Shown here: positions 7,906 to 16,130 of the stretch, in pieces
How positions within the stretch are numbered: position 1 is the stretch's first letter
How the letters are laid out: each line of letters opens with the position of its first letter
NCBI RefSeq assembly: GCF_001544755.2
Contig: NZ_FCOF02000053.1
Coordinates: forward strand, 1 to 38,524
Source: Caballeronia catudaia
GTDB lineage: Bacteria; Pseudomonadota; Gammaproteobacteria; Burkholderiales; Burkholderiaceae
Reading direction: 5' to 3'
Length of the DNA: 38,524 nt
The notes under the pieces: model-generated
Seen by the model: only the letters and a program-made list of their open reading frames with translations
What the model was told of the DNA's origin: nothing
The model's database searches: none
Position numbers and translations under genes: made by a program

Positions 7906-9759
7906 CTACACGGCGTGCTGTGCGCGATCGACGGTTTCGACCTTGACTTTCGCCCAGGACTCGTACTGCTTTGCGATAGAACTCACGTCTTCAGGGGAAT
8001 GTCCGCCACTGCACACGAGGCCATAGACTCCCAAGACCTTGTCGAAAATCCACGTCGTAACACCCAGTTGACGCGCCGCATCCGTTGCCATAGTCAGGTG
8101 GCGCCTAGCCTGTGCGAGGGTCAACCCATAGTCAAAGCGGCGAGTCGCTACCTGCTCTGGGAGGATCCGAGCGCTCGCGGCGTTTCTTCCGGTCTCGATG
8201 CCCATAATCGTCCTCATCTGCAACGGAGTCAGTCCAGCCTTGGCCCCTGCGACGAATGCCTCGGACGTGACGACAAGAAGTGTCGCAAACAACGATGCGT
8301 GAATCATGTGCATCAACTGGGCGTCCCCTGGCCGCTCCGAGATCACAAACACTCGACGACTCAACGCGGCCAGCAGTGGCACTACTGCGTCGATGGCAGC
8401 GGCCGCGCCGCCGACGATGATTACCCCTTGGCCGGATCGACGTTCGTGAGACGGTCCAGTGTGCAAGCCGTCAACGCATTTGAGGCCGAGCTCTCGTGTC
8501 TGCTGGTGAAAACGAGTGGATTCGGCTATGGGCATCGTTCGAGTGTTGATGACAACGCCGCCTTCGCCGGCTGCTTGGCGAATGCGCTTCACAAGAAGGG
8601 ACTGTTCGTCACTTTCCTTTACGCCGATCAAGACGCACGTCCCGAAGGATCGAGCTGGCACGGTCGTAGGTTGCGCCGCGCCTGCCTCACCGTGCGGTAT
8701 CTCGACTTTAAATCCCTGCTCACGCAATCGGAGAGAAATAGGCTCAGCCTCGGATTCGTCACATATAAGAATGTGGGGAACGAAGGTTGCGCCCACCGAA
8801 ACCGCCCGCTCGCAAGAGATGGCCTCTCCGCGGCTCGCCACCTCGACCCCAGACCACGGCTCAAGATAGGTAATAAGCGAAGTTCCGTCGCGGTCCGCTC
8901 CCCCCTGCATTGCTGCATACTTCCACACTTGCTGCACAGTTTGTGCAACCCACATCGGAACCCCGCGGTTTTGGGCCTCTTCGACCGTCAGTGAGATGTC
9001 CTTGGCCGTAATGGCCATGCGAGCTCCGAAATCGAACTTGCGCGGAAGCACCGACCGTGCGAACTTATTTCGGGTCGCGCTACTGCTTGCGTCGCCTGAA
9101 TTTATGATTTCAAGCATCCGTTGAGGGTTTAGTCCGCCCTTGACGCCCAGAATGAACGCTTCGCAGGCGGACGCCATGCCGGTGGCCGACAGCGAGTTAT
9201 TGAGAAGTTTGAGCGTCTGAGCCTTTCCGGTCTCCTCACCTAGATACAGCACCTCCAGGCTTGCCAGGTCTCGCATGATGGGAGCAACACGTTCGAACGC
9301 GCGCTCGGGCCCAGAACACATGATTCCGAGTTTGCCATTCCCCGCCGTTGTCACGTTGCCTGTGATAGGAGAGTCAAGCAGGTCGATTTCGAAGGACTTG
9401 AGATCCGCTGCGAGGTCTTGAGCGAATCGTGCCCCGGTCGTCGAGAAATCAACCAGGATACGCGCGGCGCCGCCTTTCGAAACACCTTCTTCTCCAAAAA
9501 CGACTTCCTTGATGGCCGGCAGTGATGGCAAGCAAGTCAACACGATTGCGGCGCGATCAGCAATCGCTTTGGCTGACGTCATCGATTGCGCACCTCGCTC
9601 GACAGCCGAAGCGACGGCCGATGCGTTGGTGTCGTACACAAGCAACGAGTATCCGAGCGTCGCAAGATGACGCGCCATTGGGGCGCCCATCGCCCCAAGG
9701 CCGATAAATCCGATCGGCTCAGAGATAACGTGGTTTGCAGGAGCGGTCGGTTCAGTCAT
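7906..9759 (-). CDS. Two-part beta-hydroxyacid dehydrogenase, intact N-half and dead C-half
   Basis: A 617-residue tandem of the 3-hydroxyisobutyrate dehydrogenase fold, in mirror order to the protein at 1702-3531. The N-terminal copy (about 14-300) is complete: GLGAMG at 20-25, DSPITGNVTTAGNG near 129-142, and QTLKLLNN with catalytic Lys184. The C-terminal copy (about 320-610) keeps the overall layout (GDAQLMHMIHASL, GAKAGLTPLQMRTIM) but has no glycine-rich dinucleotide motif (FVPHILICDE instead), and by my alignment His replaces the catalytic Lys. I chose ATG 9759, although its ribosome site is poor. An in-frame TTG at 9786 with AAGAG nearby would add nine residues. It follows the permease gene by 57 bases and precedes the amidohydrolase. 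Likely NAD(P)-dependent oxidation of the imported hydroxyacid. The function of the dead half is unknown. Confidence 0.9.
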   Translation of the reverse strand: MTEPTAPANHVISEPIGFIGLGAMGAPMARHLATLGYSLLVYDTNASAVASAVERGAQSMTSAKAIADRAAIVLTCLPSLPAIKEVVFGEEGVSKGGAARILVDFSTTGARFAQDLAADLKSFEIDLLDSPITGNVTTAGNGKLGIMCSGPERAFERVAPIMRDLASLEVLYLGEETGKAQTLKLLNNSLSATGMASACEAFILGVKGGLNPQRMLEIINSGDASSSATRNKFARSVLPRKFDFGARMAITAKDISLTVEEAQNRGVPMWVAQTVQQVWKYAAMQGGADRDGTSLITYLEPWSGVEVASRGEAISCERAVSVGATFVPHILICDESEAEPISLRLREQGFKVEIPHGEAGAAQPTTVPARSFGTCVLIGVKESDEQSLLVKRIRQAAGEGGVVINTRTMPIAESTRFHQQTRELGLKCVDGLHTGPSHERRSGQGVIIVGGAAAAIDAVVPLLAALSRRVFVISERPGDAQLMHMIHASLFATLLVVTSEAFVAGAKAGLTPLQMRTIMGIETGRNAASARILPEQVATRRFDYGLTLAQARRHLTMATDAARQLGVTTWIFDKVLGVYGLVCSGGHSPEDVSSIAKQYESWAKVKVETVDRAQHAV

Positions 9760-9816
9760 TGTTAAACTCGAGAGGACAAGATTCAATTATCTCTTGGGCA
9801 GCGCCAAGCCTATCTG

Positions 9817-11196
9817 CTACACGGACTCATCACGCCGTTCCCTCAGCTTGGAAGCCGGAACCCCCAACACAATGATGAAGCCACCGGCAAGTGCGATTGC
9901 TGCAATGGTGTATAGCCCAATGGCGATGCTATGAGTATTGGTCATCAGCCAGCCCAGCCAGGTCGGTGTCAGCAGTGAACCTGCCTGGCCCAAGCTGCTC
10001 ATCAACGCGATGCCAGCCGCAACAGATGCTGCCGGGAAATACGCCGGGGGAATCGTCCAGAACATTGTGCTACCCGCGTAATATGCGATTGCCAGCAGCG
10101 AAAGGCAGCCGATTGTCAAGACCGGGCTGTGGACCACACTCGGAAGCAGGACGAGCCCCACTGCCCCAATGGAAATCGAGAACAGGTAGTGCCAGCGGCG
10201 CTCGACGCGGTGGTCGGAGTGTCGGGCAATGACAATCATCCCAATCGCACCGATAACGGACGGAATCGCAGAAAGTAGAGATAGGTGCAGGATGTTGGTG
10301 ACACCTGCTCGATGAATGATAGTGGGCGTCCAATAATTCATAACGATGCCCAGCATTGGCGTAACCAACGATGCGAGCACGACCACATAGACGCGTGGGT
10401 CGCGAAGAACCGCGACCAGTCCGGAATGAACAGGCTTGCCTTTGAATGCGCGATCCGCTTGGATGTTATCCAAGATAATCTTGCGCTCCGCGTCCGTCAG
10501 CCATTTTGCGTGATCGGGCTTATCATCGAGATAAAAGTACGCGAAGACTCCGAGCAGAACTGCGGGTATCCCTTCAAGCAAGAACAGCCATTGCCAGTTA
10601 CGAAGTCCGCCAACGTCGACGAACGTGTTAAGGATCCAACCGGCCAAGGGTCCTCCAATCATTCCTGATACCGCAATCGCGAGCAAGAAGCGCGACGTTA
10701 TGCGTGCGCGACGCGCGGACGGGAACCAGTAGGTGAGATAGAGCAATAGACCAGGATAGAAGCCGGCTTCGGCAGCTCCAAGCGCAATTCGGGCGATGTA
10801 GAACTGCGTGCTCGTTTGTATGAACATCATCAAGCAAGTGATGCAGCCCCACAGGAACATAATTCGCGCCATGGTGAGTCGTGCGCCCGTTCGCTCCAAC
10901 ATCAGGTTGCTCGGAACTTCAAACAGGACGTAGCCGATCGAAAATAACCCTACCCCCAATCCGTAGGCTGCGTCCGAGAGCGCGAGATCTCTCGACAGTG
11001 GAATCTTGGCGAAACCGAGATTCACACGGTCAATGTAGTTCACTACCCAACAAAGGAATAAGAACGGAACGAGCCTTAGAGTGACCTTCCGATATGCTGC
11101 CTTCACCTCCTTGTCAGTCGCCCATGCCTCGGCAGGCTGATCACCGCTCCAACCCTGTACAGGGGGCTGTACTGATTGCTCCATTGTCTGCTCCAT
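9817..11196 (-). CDS. MFS anion:cation symporter (carboxylate uptake)
   Basis: Inner-membrane permease of 459 residues from the ACS branch of the major facilitator superfamily, which imports organic acids such as phthalate, tartrate and glucarate with protons. I see about twelve hydrophobic segments and the signature WVVNYIDRVNLGFAK in the first helix. A loop SNLMLERTGARLTMARIMFLWG matches the 2-3 loop motif. GAAEAGFYPGLLLYLTYWFP is characteristic of this family, and a polar central loop with DDKPDHAKWLTDAER is also typical. The ATG at 11196 gives the longest frame; a second ATG at 11184 has a better GGAG site six bases before it, so four fewer residues are possible. It is the first gene of unit B and diverges from the dehydrogenase at 11727. 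An 18-base palindrome and operator copies lie in the shared promoter region. Confidence 0.93.
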   Translation of the reverse strand: MEQTMEQSVQPPVQGWSGDQPAEAWATDKEVKAAYRKVTLRLVPFLFLCWVVNYIDRVNLGFAKIPLSRDLALSDAAYGLGVGLFSIGYVLFEVPSNLMLERTGARLTMARIMFLWGCITCLMMFIQTSTQFYIARIALGAAEAGFYPGLLLYLTYWFPSARRARITSRFLLAIAVSGMIGGPLAGWILNTFVDVGGLRNWQWLFLLEGIPAVLLGVFAYFYLDDKPDHAKWLTDAERKIILDNIQADRAFKGKPVHSGLVAVLRDPRVYVVVLASLVTPMLGIVMNYWTPTIIHRAGVTNILHLSLLSAIPSVIGAIGMIVIARHSDHRVERRWHYLFSISIGAVGLVLLPSVVHSPVLTIGCLSLLAIAYYAGSTMFWTIPPAYFPAASVAAGIALMSSLGQAGSLLTPTWLGWLMTNTHSIAIGLYTIAAIALAGGFIIVLGVPASKLRERRDESV

Positions 11197-11422
11197 CCCG
11201 CCAGTTATCGTGCGTACTGCTCTGTCTTCACGAGGGTGTTCTCATTTGACACGAAAGAAAAGGCCCGGCGCCCGACTGTCGACCGAGTTGAATAGCATTC
11301 AGTGGGCGAGCGCGCGGAGGCCTCCGGTCAACGCTCAATGTGGGAGATCGTCAAATGCCGCATGGGGGGTTGTCTCCTAGTTTTTGTAAATGTCAACTTC
11401 GTGCTCGCCGCGCCTGTAAAAA

Positions 11423-11440
11423 ACAAGGGTTAACCCTTGT
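11423..11440. promoter_or_regulatory. 18-base perfect palindrome, operator candidate
   Basis: ACAAGGGTTAACCCTTGT is fully self-complementary with no spacer. It differs in design from the GTTYC-N7-GRAAC sites, so it would bind a different regulator, for example one of the LacI or GntR type. It lies 227 bases before the permease start, on that gene's side of the region. No following T-run supports a terminator. Confidence 0.5.
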
Positions 11441-11521
11441 CTGATACACAGTTGGCGGCGCCACGAAATCTTGCATCAACTTTATCTCTGGGATGTACCT
11501 GCGTCAACACAAATGGAATTC

Positions 11522-11538
11522 GTTCCACTGTTCGGAAC
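11522..11538. promoter_or_regulatory. IclR-type operator candidate, copy 2 (units B/C)
   Basis: GTTCC-ACTGTTC-GGAAC, perfect 5-7-5 inverted repeat. Its left arm also forms TGGAATTCGTTCCA with the preceding bases (11514-11527), giving three half-sites packed in 25 bases. Confidence 0.6.
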
Positions 11539-11577
11539 CTCAGCGCACTGACAGTGGCAGTTCCATTTCACCTCCTA

Positions 11578-11594
11578 GTTTCACTAGCTGGAAT
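11578..11594. promoter_or_regulatory. IclR-type operator candidate, copy 3 (unit C)
   Basis: GTTTC-ACTAGCT-GGAAT matches the repeat except for the last base. A half-site GTTCC at 11560 lies 18 bases upstream in the same orientation. It sits 133 bases before the dehydrogenase start at 11727. Confidence 0.45.
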
Positions 11595-11726
11595 CGATGC
11601 TGATCAGCAGAATTAGTGCTACGATGCTTCGAACACCCCCGATACACTTCAGCCAGCGTTCGATCTCGGCCCACGAAGACGGGTCATGTAGAAAAGTTTG
11701 GCAAACGACTTAGGAGGCGACACAAG

Positions 11727-13052
11727 ATGAAGATTGGTTACATCGGACTGGGAGCGCTAGGCGGTCAACTGGCACGTCGATTTTTATCGGCGCACGAGCT
11801 CTGCGTGTGGGATTTGAATGCGAATGCTGCAACGGCATTCGCCGAGGCGGGCGCGAAGGTCGCTCCGTCGGCGGGCGCGCTCGCCTCTGAGAGCGACGTG
11901 ATCCTACTTTGCCTTCCACGAAGCTCCGATGTAAGAGAACTGATTTTTGGGCCTGGCGGTCTAGCCGAAGGACTTTCGGCCGGAAAAATTGTTATCGATC
12001 AGACCAGTGGTATTCCGGAGGAGACTCGAGAGATTGCTGAGCTCCTTGCTCGCCAGGGCGTTAACATGATCGACGCCGCTGTATCTGCCACTCCATCCAT
12101 TGTTGCCAGCGGTGGCGCAACGCTCATGGTTTCGGGTCCAGCCGATGTAGTTGAGAAGTCACTTCCAGCACTTCGAACGATCACTGAAACAATCTTCCGC
12201 TGCGGCACTCGCGTTGGCGACGGACAAGCCATGAAGATGGTCAACAATGCGATGAATGCGGCCTGTCGCCTTGGTACTCTGGAGATCGCCGCTCTGGGAG
12301 TGAAGGCTGGTCTTACCCTCGAATATCTGAGCGAGTTCTTGAACCGGGAGCCCGCTCGCAATCAAACGACATTGAAGATGCTTCCGGCTCTGGTCGAAGG
12401 AAAGGAGTCGACCAACTTTGCCCTCTCGCTGATGCTGAAGGATGTCAATCAGGCGGTGGCACTTGGCATGACCCGCTCAGTGCCGATGCCCATCATGAAC
12501 ATTACCCGCGGACTGCTGCAGATTGGTTTGAACACCATTGGCGATCGCGCTCGTTTGGAAGACATGGTTGGTCTCGTCGAGTCCATGGCAGCGACCAAGC
12601 TGGCCCAGTGTAAGGAGACGACGAAGCCGGACGTTGCAGGTTCGACGGACGTCCCGCCAGCAATTGAAGATGTTCTCATCAACAGTCTTGAATGTCTCGG
12701 GCGAGCGGTGACCTACGAATGCGTATCCGCCGGGCTGAAGTATGGGCTCAAGCTCGATGACATAGCGCTGGTTGTGAATAAGGGCTCAGGTTGGAGCGAC
12801 GCTTCGCGAACGCTTCTTCCGGCGCTTGCGTCTGGCAAGTCGGAATCTGGGACTGCCATAGATTCTTACCTCGGCCATCTCAAGGCCTGTTCTTCGCTGG
12901 CTAGCAGAGTGGGCGCGCCCGCGCTGATACCGAACTTGGTCCTCGTGATCTTCGAACAGGCAAAAAATCAGCTTGGAGGCTCCTCCGGCGTGGAGCAACT
13001 CGCTCGGATGTATGAGGAGACGGCCGGTGTCAAGATGCGGCGACAAGAGTGA
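11727..13052 (+). CDS. Beta-hydroxyacid dehydrogenase with an extra C-terminal helical domain
   Basis: A 441-residue NAD(P)-dependent dehydrogenase of the 3-hydroxyisobutyrate type. Residues 1-290 form the complete enzyme: GLGALG at 8-13, DAAVSATPSIVASGG around 116-130, and GQAMKMVNN with catalytic Lys170 and Asn173. Residues about 312-441 look like a second copy of the helical C-terminal domain only (AVTYECVSAGLKYGLKLDDIALVVNKGSG; GVPxL-like segment GAPALIPNL) without a second Rossmann part. That gives a Rossmann-helical-helical order like 6-phosphogluconate dehydrogenase. Start at ATG 11727 is clear, with AGGAGG nine bases upstream. It diverges from the permease operon and precedes a Bug receptor gene by 114 bases. 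Substrate unknown. Confidence 0.93.
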   Translation: MKIGYIGLGALGGQLARRFLSAHELCVWDLNANAATAFAEAGAKVAPSAGALASESDVILLCLPRSSDVRELIFGPGGLAEGLSAGKIVIDQTSGIPEETREIAELLARQGVNMIDAAVSATPSIVASGGATLMVSGPADVVEKSLPALRTITETIFRCGTRVGDGQAMKMVNNAMNAACRLGTLEIAALGVKAGLTLEYLSEFLNREPARNQTTLKMLPALVEGKESTNFALSLMLKDVNQAVALGMTRSVPMPIMNITRGLLQIGLNTIGDRARLEDMVGLVESMAATKLAQCKETTKPDVAGSTDVPPAIEDVLINSLECLGRAVTYECVSAGLKYGLKLDDIALVVNKGSGWSDASRTLLPALASGKSESGTAIDSYLGHLKACSSLASRVGAPALIPNLVLVIFEQAKNQLGGSSGVEQLARMYEETAGVKMRRQE

Positions 13053-13166
13053 CGCATTGGTGAACGAAGGTTAGGGATAGCGATCTTGAGCATCGGCCTT
13101 TTCTGATAATTCCGAACTGACCGGTGCCTGGATCGAAAAATATTTGCCTCTCGAGAGTCGACTCCA

Positions 13167-14141
13167 ATGCCAAAGCTTCTGGTCAACCTTGCGCACGTCT
13201 TTTGCATTTCGCTAATTTCGACGAGCCAAGTGCACGCTGAAGATTCATTTCCTTCACACCCTGTCCGGATCATTGTGAACACCGGTCCGGGCGGACTGCT
13301 CGATGTAACGACACGTCTTATTGCCCAGCAAATGAGTCTCAGCCTTAAACAGTCCGTCATCGTCGAGAATCGGGCCGGCGGCGACGGTCTGGTAGGCATC
13401 AACGTCGTCAAGGAGGTTCGGCCCGACGGATACACCCTGTTAGCATCCGCCGGTACTATGGTTTATCAGCAATCGGTGCGACAAGATCCGGGCTACAACC
13501 TCTTGAGCGACTTCACCGGAATCGGGTTCATGGGCAGATCGCCCCTACTTCTCGAAGTCTCCACCGGCGAACCAGAGAAAACCCTCTCAGATTTCATAAG
13601 TCGCGCAAAAGCGAATCCTGGGAAGCTTTCGTACGCATCGGCTGGCATTGGAACCGGAACGCATCTAGGGGCTGCACTCTATCTTCAGAAGGCAGGGCTG
13701 CAGCTTCTACACATCCCTTACAAGGGGAACGGGCCTGCCATGCCTGACGTTATGAGCGGCCGCGTGAATATGATCTTCGAAGCTTACGGAAGCAGTAAGG
13801 GCTATTTGGACGGCGGTAAGCTCCGGGCCCTCGGAGTTACATCAAATTCAAGGCTCACGGCGTTACCGAATGTTCCCACTCTGGCCGAGCAAGGGGCTCC
13901 CGGATATAGTTTCTACACTTGGATGGGCCTTGTTGCACCCGCCGGAACGCCGAAAGACGCGGTTGAACGTCTTTCTCAAGCACTGCGTGACTCGATAAAT
14001 AATAATTCTCTTCGAGAGCGATTGGCTAGTCCAGGCATTGAGACGTCTCCCATGACGCCCCCGGAGTTCAATAAGTATCTTAGGAATGAAGTGTCAGAAG
14101 TGAACCGAGTCGTTACCAACCTCGGAATACAAAAACAATAA
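13167..14141 (+). CDS. Bug-family (TctC-like) periplasmic solute receptor, second copy
   Basis: A 324-residue periplasmic receptor with a signal peptide of about 24 residues (hydrophobic core LLVNLAHVFCISLI, cleavage likely after VHA) followed by FPSHPVRIIVNTGPGG. It shares with the protein at 3569-4546 the DVTTRLIAQQ segment, NRAGG(D)GLVGI, SAGIGTGTHLGAALYLQKAGLQLLHIPYKGNG and MPDVMSGRVN, so the two are close paralogs. The start is the first ATG of the frame with only a weak GAGAG site, but it yields a good signal peptide. It is probably co-transcribed with the dehydrogenase upstream. No TctA/TctB gene is adjacent. It likely binds a small carboxylate related to the ligand of the first copy. 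Confidence 0.93.
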   Translation: MPKLLVNLAHVFCISLISTSQVHAEDSFPSHPVRIIVNTGPGGLLDVTTRLIAQQMSLSLKQSVIVENRAGGDGLVGINVVKEVRPDGYTLLASAGTMVYQQSVRQDPGYNLLSDFTGIGFMGRSPLLLEVSTGEPEKTLSDFISRAKANPGKLSYASAGIGTGTHLGAALYLQKAGLQLLHIPYKGNGPAMPDVMSGRVNMIFEAYGSSKGYLDGGKLRALGVTSNSRLTALPNVPTLAEQGAPGYSFYTWMGLVAPAGTPKDAVERLSQALRDSINNNSLRERLASPGIETSPMTPPEFNKYLRNEVSEVNRVVTNLGIQKQ

Positions 14142-14209
14142 CGCGGAACATTCTGAGGTCGCGGAACGCGCCCTGTCCCGTGCCTTTAGGGATCGCGAGA
14201 ACCGCGGAG

Positions 14210-14245
14210 ACCTGCGCCGAGCTGCCCGCTATGCTCGGCGCAGGT
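14210..14245. terminator. Strong hairpin between convergent Bug and rubredoxin genes
   Basis: ACCTGCGCCGAG (14210-14221) pairs perfectly with CTCGGCGCAGGT (14234-14245) around a 12-base loop. It starts 69 bases after the Bug stop and lies downstream of the leftward rubredoxin too, so it may stop transcription from both sides. Neither strand has a clear T-run, so it is not a textbook intrinsic terminator. Confidence 0.6.
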
Positions 14246-14356
14246 GGTCTTAAGACGATCCTCAAGACAAGGAAGCATGCGGAGATCTTGCGTTTTTGCG
14301 GCTGAATCAATGCTCGATCTCAAATGACGAAGTATCGGCGCAAGCTCCCACGTCCA

Positions 14357-14581
14357 TCAAACCTCCACCATTTCGAAATCACTCTTTCCCACCGAGCATT
14401 CAGGGCACAGCCAGTCGGCGGGCACATCTTCCCAACGCGTGCCAGCAGGGATGCCGTCCTCGGGAATGCCCTCGGCCTCGTCGTAAATGAAACCGCAAAG
14501 GACACACTGCCACACCTTAAAGTCCGACTGAACCGGCGCATCCGCCGAGGCATCGTCGAGTTCGTTCAATTTCGCGTTCAT
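14357..14581 (-). CDS. Rubredoxin
   Basis: Small cytosolic electron carrier with one iron held by four cysteines. The 74-residue protein has WQCVLCGFIYDEAEG (first CxxC) and WLCPECSVGKSDFEMVEV (second CxxC), with the usual GTRWEDVP between them. A variable 20-residue tail of acidic residues precedes the domain. I chose ATG 14581 because GAGGAA lies five bases upstream. The longer frame adds unrelated residues. It diverges from the thiolase operon, with an operator candidate at 14844-14860 in the shared region. Rubredoxins of this CxxCG type feed electrons from a reductase to oxygenases such as alkane hydroxylases. The likely reductase in the window is at 30271, but no oxygenase is present. 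It is closely similar to the second rubredoxin at 37774. Confidence 0.93.
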   Translation of the reverse strand: MNAKLNELDDASADAPVQSDFKVWQCVLCGFIYDEAEGIPEDGIPAGTRWEDVPADWLCPECSVGKSDFEMVEV

Positions 14582-14954
14582 ACTTTCCTCAACAACCGGC
14601 GCCACTGGCCGGTATAAAACGCAGTCGCTAGACGAAATCGAGCCCTGCAACTCAGAGTCGATTAAAAGTCTGCACTTGCAGGTCGTCGCCAACGAGACAA
14701 CGAGCCCGAGAAGGCTTTCACCGAAACCGTGTTGAAGCCGGCCGCCCCGAGCACATCAAGCACCACTCCTCTGTCTCCTCCCCATTTAACGTTACCCCGC
14801 CCCACACCACCAATGGTATCATTGGTTTTACTGAACAGCACCGGTTTCATTCATCGAAACTTAACTACGGTGCCAGTGGTTCATGACCAGGCCCCCCGGG
14901 CACCAGGCGCGTGCTGGGAGTCGCGACTTCACCTGTTGAAGAGGAGTTGAGCGT
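14582..14954. other. Divergent promoter region, rubredoxin and thiolase operon
   Basis: 373 bases without a supportable gene. It holds operator copy 4 (14844-14860), a possible -10 element TATCAT (14817-14822) for the rightward operon and an upstream half-site GTTTT at 14825. No convincing -35 box is visible. Confidence 0.6.
14844..14860. promoter_or_regulatory. IclR-type operator candidate, copy 4 (unit D)
   Basis: GTTTC-ATTCATC-GAAAC, perfect 5-7-5 inverted repeat, 94 bases before the thiolase start. The 18 bases AACAGCACCGGTTTCATT (14834-14851) recur exactly at 18780-18797, and TATCAT lies 17 bases before that block in both places. A half-site GTTTT lies 19 bases upstream. Confidence 0.7.
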
Positions 14955-16124
14955 ATGACTGTTAAAGGCAAGGCTTACATTGTTGGAGCCTATGAGCATC
15001 CATTACGTAAAGCACCCAATCACTCTGTGGCGCAATTGCATGCCGAGGTTGCAAAAGGTGCGATAGAAGATGCCGGATTGACCAAAGATGATATCGACGG
15101 CTTCTTTTGCGCCGGCGACGCGCCAGGAGCCAACGCGTGGTCTCTGGCGAATTATCTAAACCTCAATCAACTGAAGCATATCGATTCGACGGACATGGGA
15201 GGGTGCTCCTACTTGATCCACGTTGCTCATGCCGCGGAGGCGATTGCCGCCGGGAAATGCAACGTCGCGCTCATCACGCTCGCGGGCCGGCCAAATTCCG
15301 AGGGAATCTCAGGAACGCAGGTACGCGTTCGCGGCGTGAACCTGCCTGACGCGCCCTACGAGCTCCCGTATAGCCCCGTGACGTTGAACCTATATGCAAT
15401 GGCTGCGATGCGTCATATGCATGAGTACGACACGACTAGCGAGCAACTCGCGTGGGTCAAAGTTTCGGCTTCACACCACGCGCAATACAACCCTCAAGCA
15501 ATGTTGCAGTCCGTCGTAACGGTCGACGAGGTCTTGGCGTCCCCGATGATTTCCGATCCTCTGCATCGTCTCGACTCCTGCGTTGTGAGTGACGGTGGCG
15601 GGGCGATTATCGTCGCGCGCCCCGAAATCGCCAAAAGCCTGAACCGTCCGAAGATTAAGCTTCTAGGTTGCGGTGAATCAACGAAACACCAGATGGGGGG
15701 GAAGATTGACCTGACGTACACAGGTGCAGCATGGACCGGTCCGCGTGCGTTTGACGAAGCAGGCGTGTCGCCATCTAACATCCAGTACGCGTCAATCTAC
15801 GACAGCTTCACCATTACTGTAATTCTCCAACTCGAAGACCTCGGCTTCTGCAAGAAGGGGGAAGGCGGCAAATTCGTCGCCGACGGCAACTTGATTTCCG
15901 GTTCGGGGAAGCTCCCTTTCAACACCGATGGCGGTGGTCTATGTAACAACCACCCGTCGAACAGGGGTGGTATGACAAAAATTATCGAGGCAGTGCGGCA
16001 ACTGCGTGGCGAAGCTCACGCTAAGGTGCAGGTTCCTGATTGCTCGCTGGCGCTTGCTACCAGCATCGGGGGCGCTATCGGTCATCGCCATGGAGCAGCC
16101 ACCATTATCTTGGAACGGGAGTGA
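14955..16124 (+). CDS. Thiolase family protein (SCP2-type, pairs with DUF35 protein)
   Basis: A 389-residue thiolase-fold enzyme of the SCP-x/non-specific acetyl-CoA acetyltransferase branch, probably cleaving a beta-ketoacyl-CoA or running a retro-aldol-like step. The nucleophile position is Cys84 in DMGGCSYL. The histidine motif is NNHPSN with His333, a variant of the usual GHPxGxTG. The C-terminal motif is SIGGAIGHRHG (370-380), where classical thiolases have a second cysteine (CxGGG). Loss of that cysteine is usual in this branch. Start ATG 14955 has GAGGAG eight bases upstream. Only six bases separate it from the DUF35 gene; such pairs form heteromeric complexes in known systems. It heads a three-gene operon with a lactonase and sits behind operator copy 4. 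Confidence 0.93.
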   Translation: MTVKGKAYIVGAYEHPLRKAPNHSVAQLHAEVAKGAIEDAGLTKDDIDGFFCAGDAPGANAWSLANYLNLNQLKHIDSTDMGGCSYLIHVAHAAEAIAAGKCNVALITLAGRPNSEGISGTQVRVRGVNLPDAPYELPYSPVTLNLYAMAAMRHMHEYDTTSEQLAWVKVSASHHAQYNPQAMLQSVVTVDEVLASPMISDPLHRLDSCVVSDGGGAIIVARPEIAKSLNRPKIKLLGCGESTKHQMGGKIDLTYTGAAWTGPRAFDEAGVSPSNIQYASIYDSFTITVILQLEDLGFCKKGEGGKFVADGNLISGSGKLPFNTDGGGLCNNHPSNRGGMTKIIEAVRQLRGEAHAKVQVPDCSLALATSIGGAIGHRHGAATIILERE

Positions 16125-16130
16125 GAAGAG

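Larger units (their letters stand above)
11197..11726. other. Divergent promoter region between units B and C
   Basis: 530 bases between the permease start and the dehydrogenase start. It holds an 18-base perfect palindrome (11423-11440), operator copies 2 and 3 (11522-11538, 11578-11594), an extra TGGAATTCGTTCCA element (11514-11527) and a single half-site GTTCC at 11560-11564. No coding frame is supportable; the in-frame extension upstream of 11727 is not protein-like. Confidence 0.7.

Noticed and set aside
7915..8994. Long + strand open frame of 359 codons
   Set aside because: Antisense to the two-part dehydrogenase, which has clear motifs; this frame has none.
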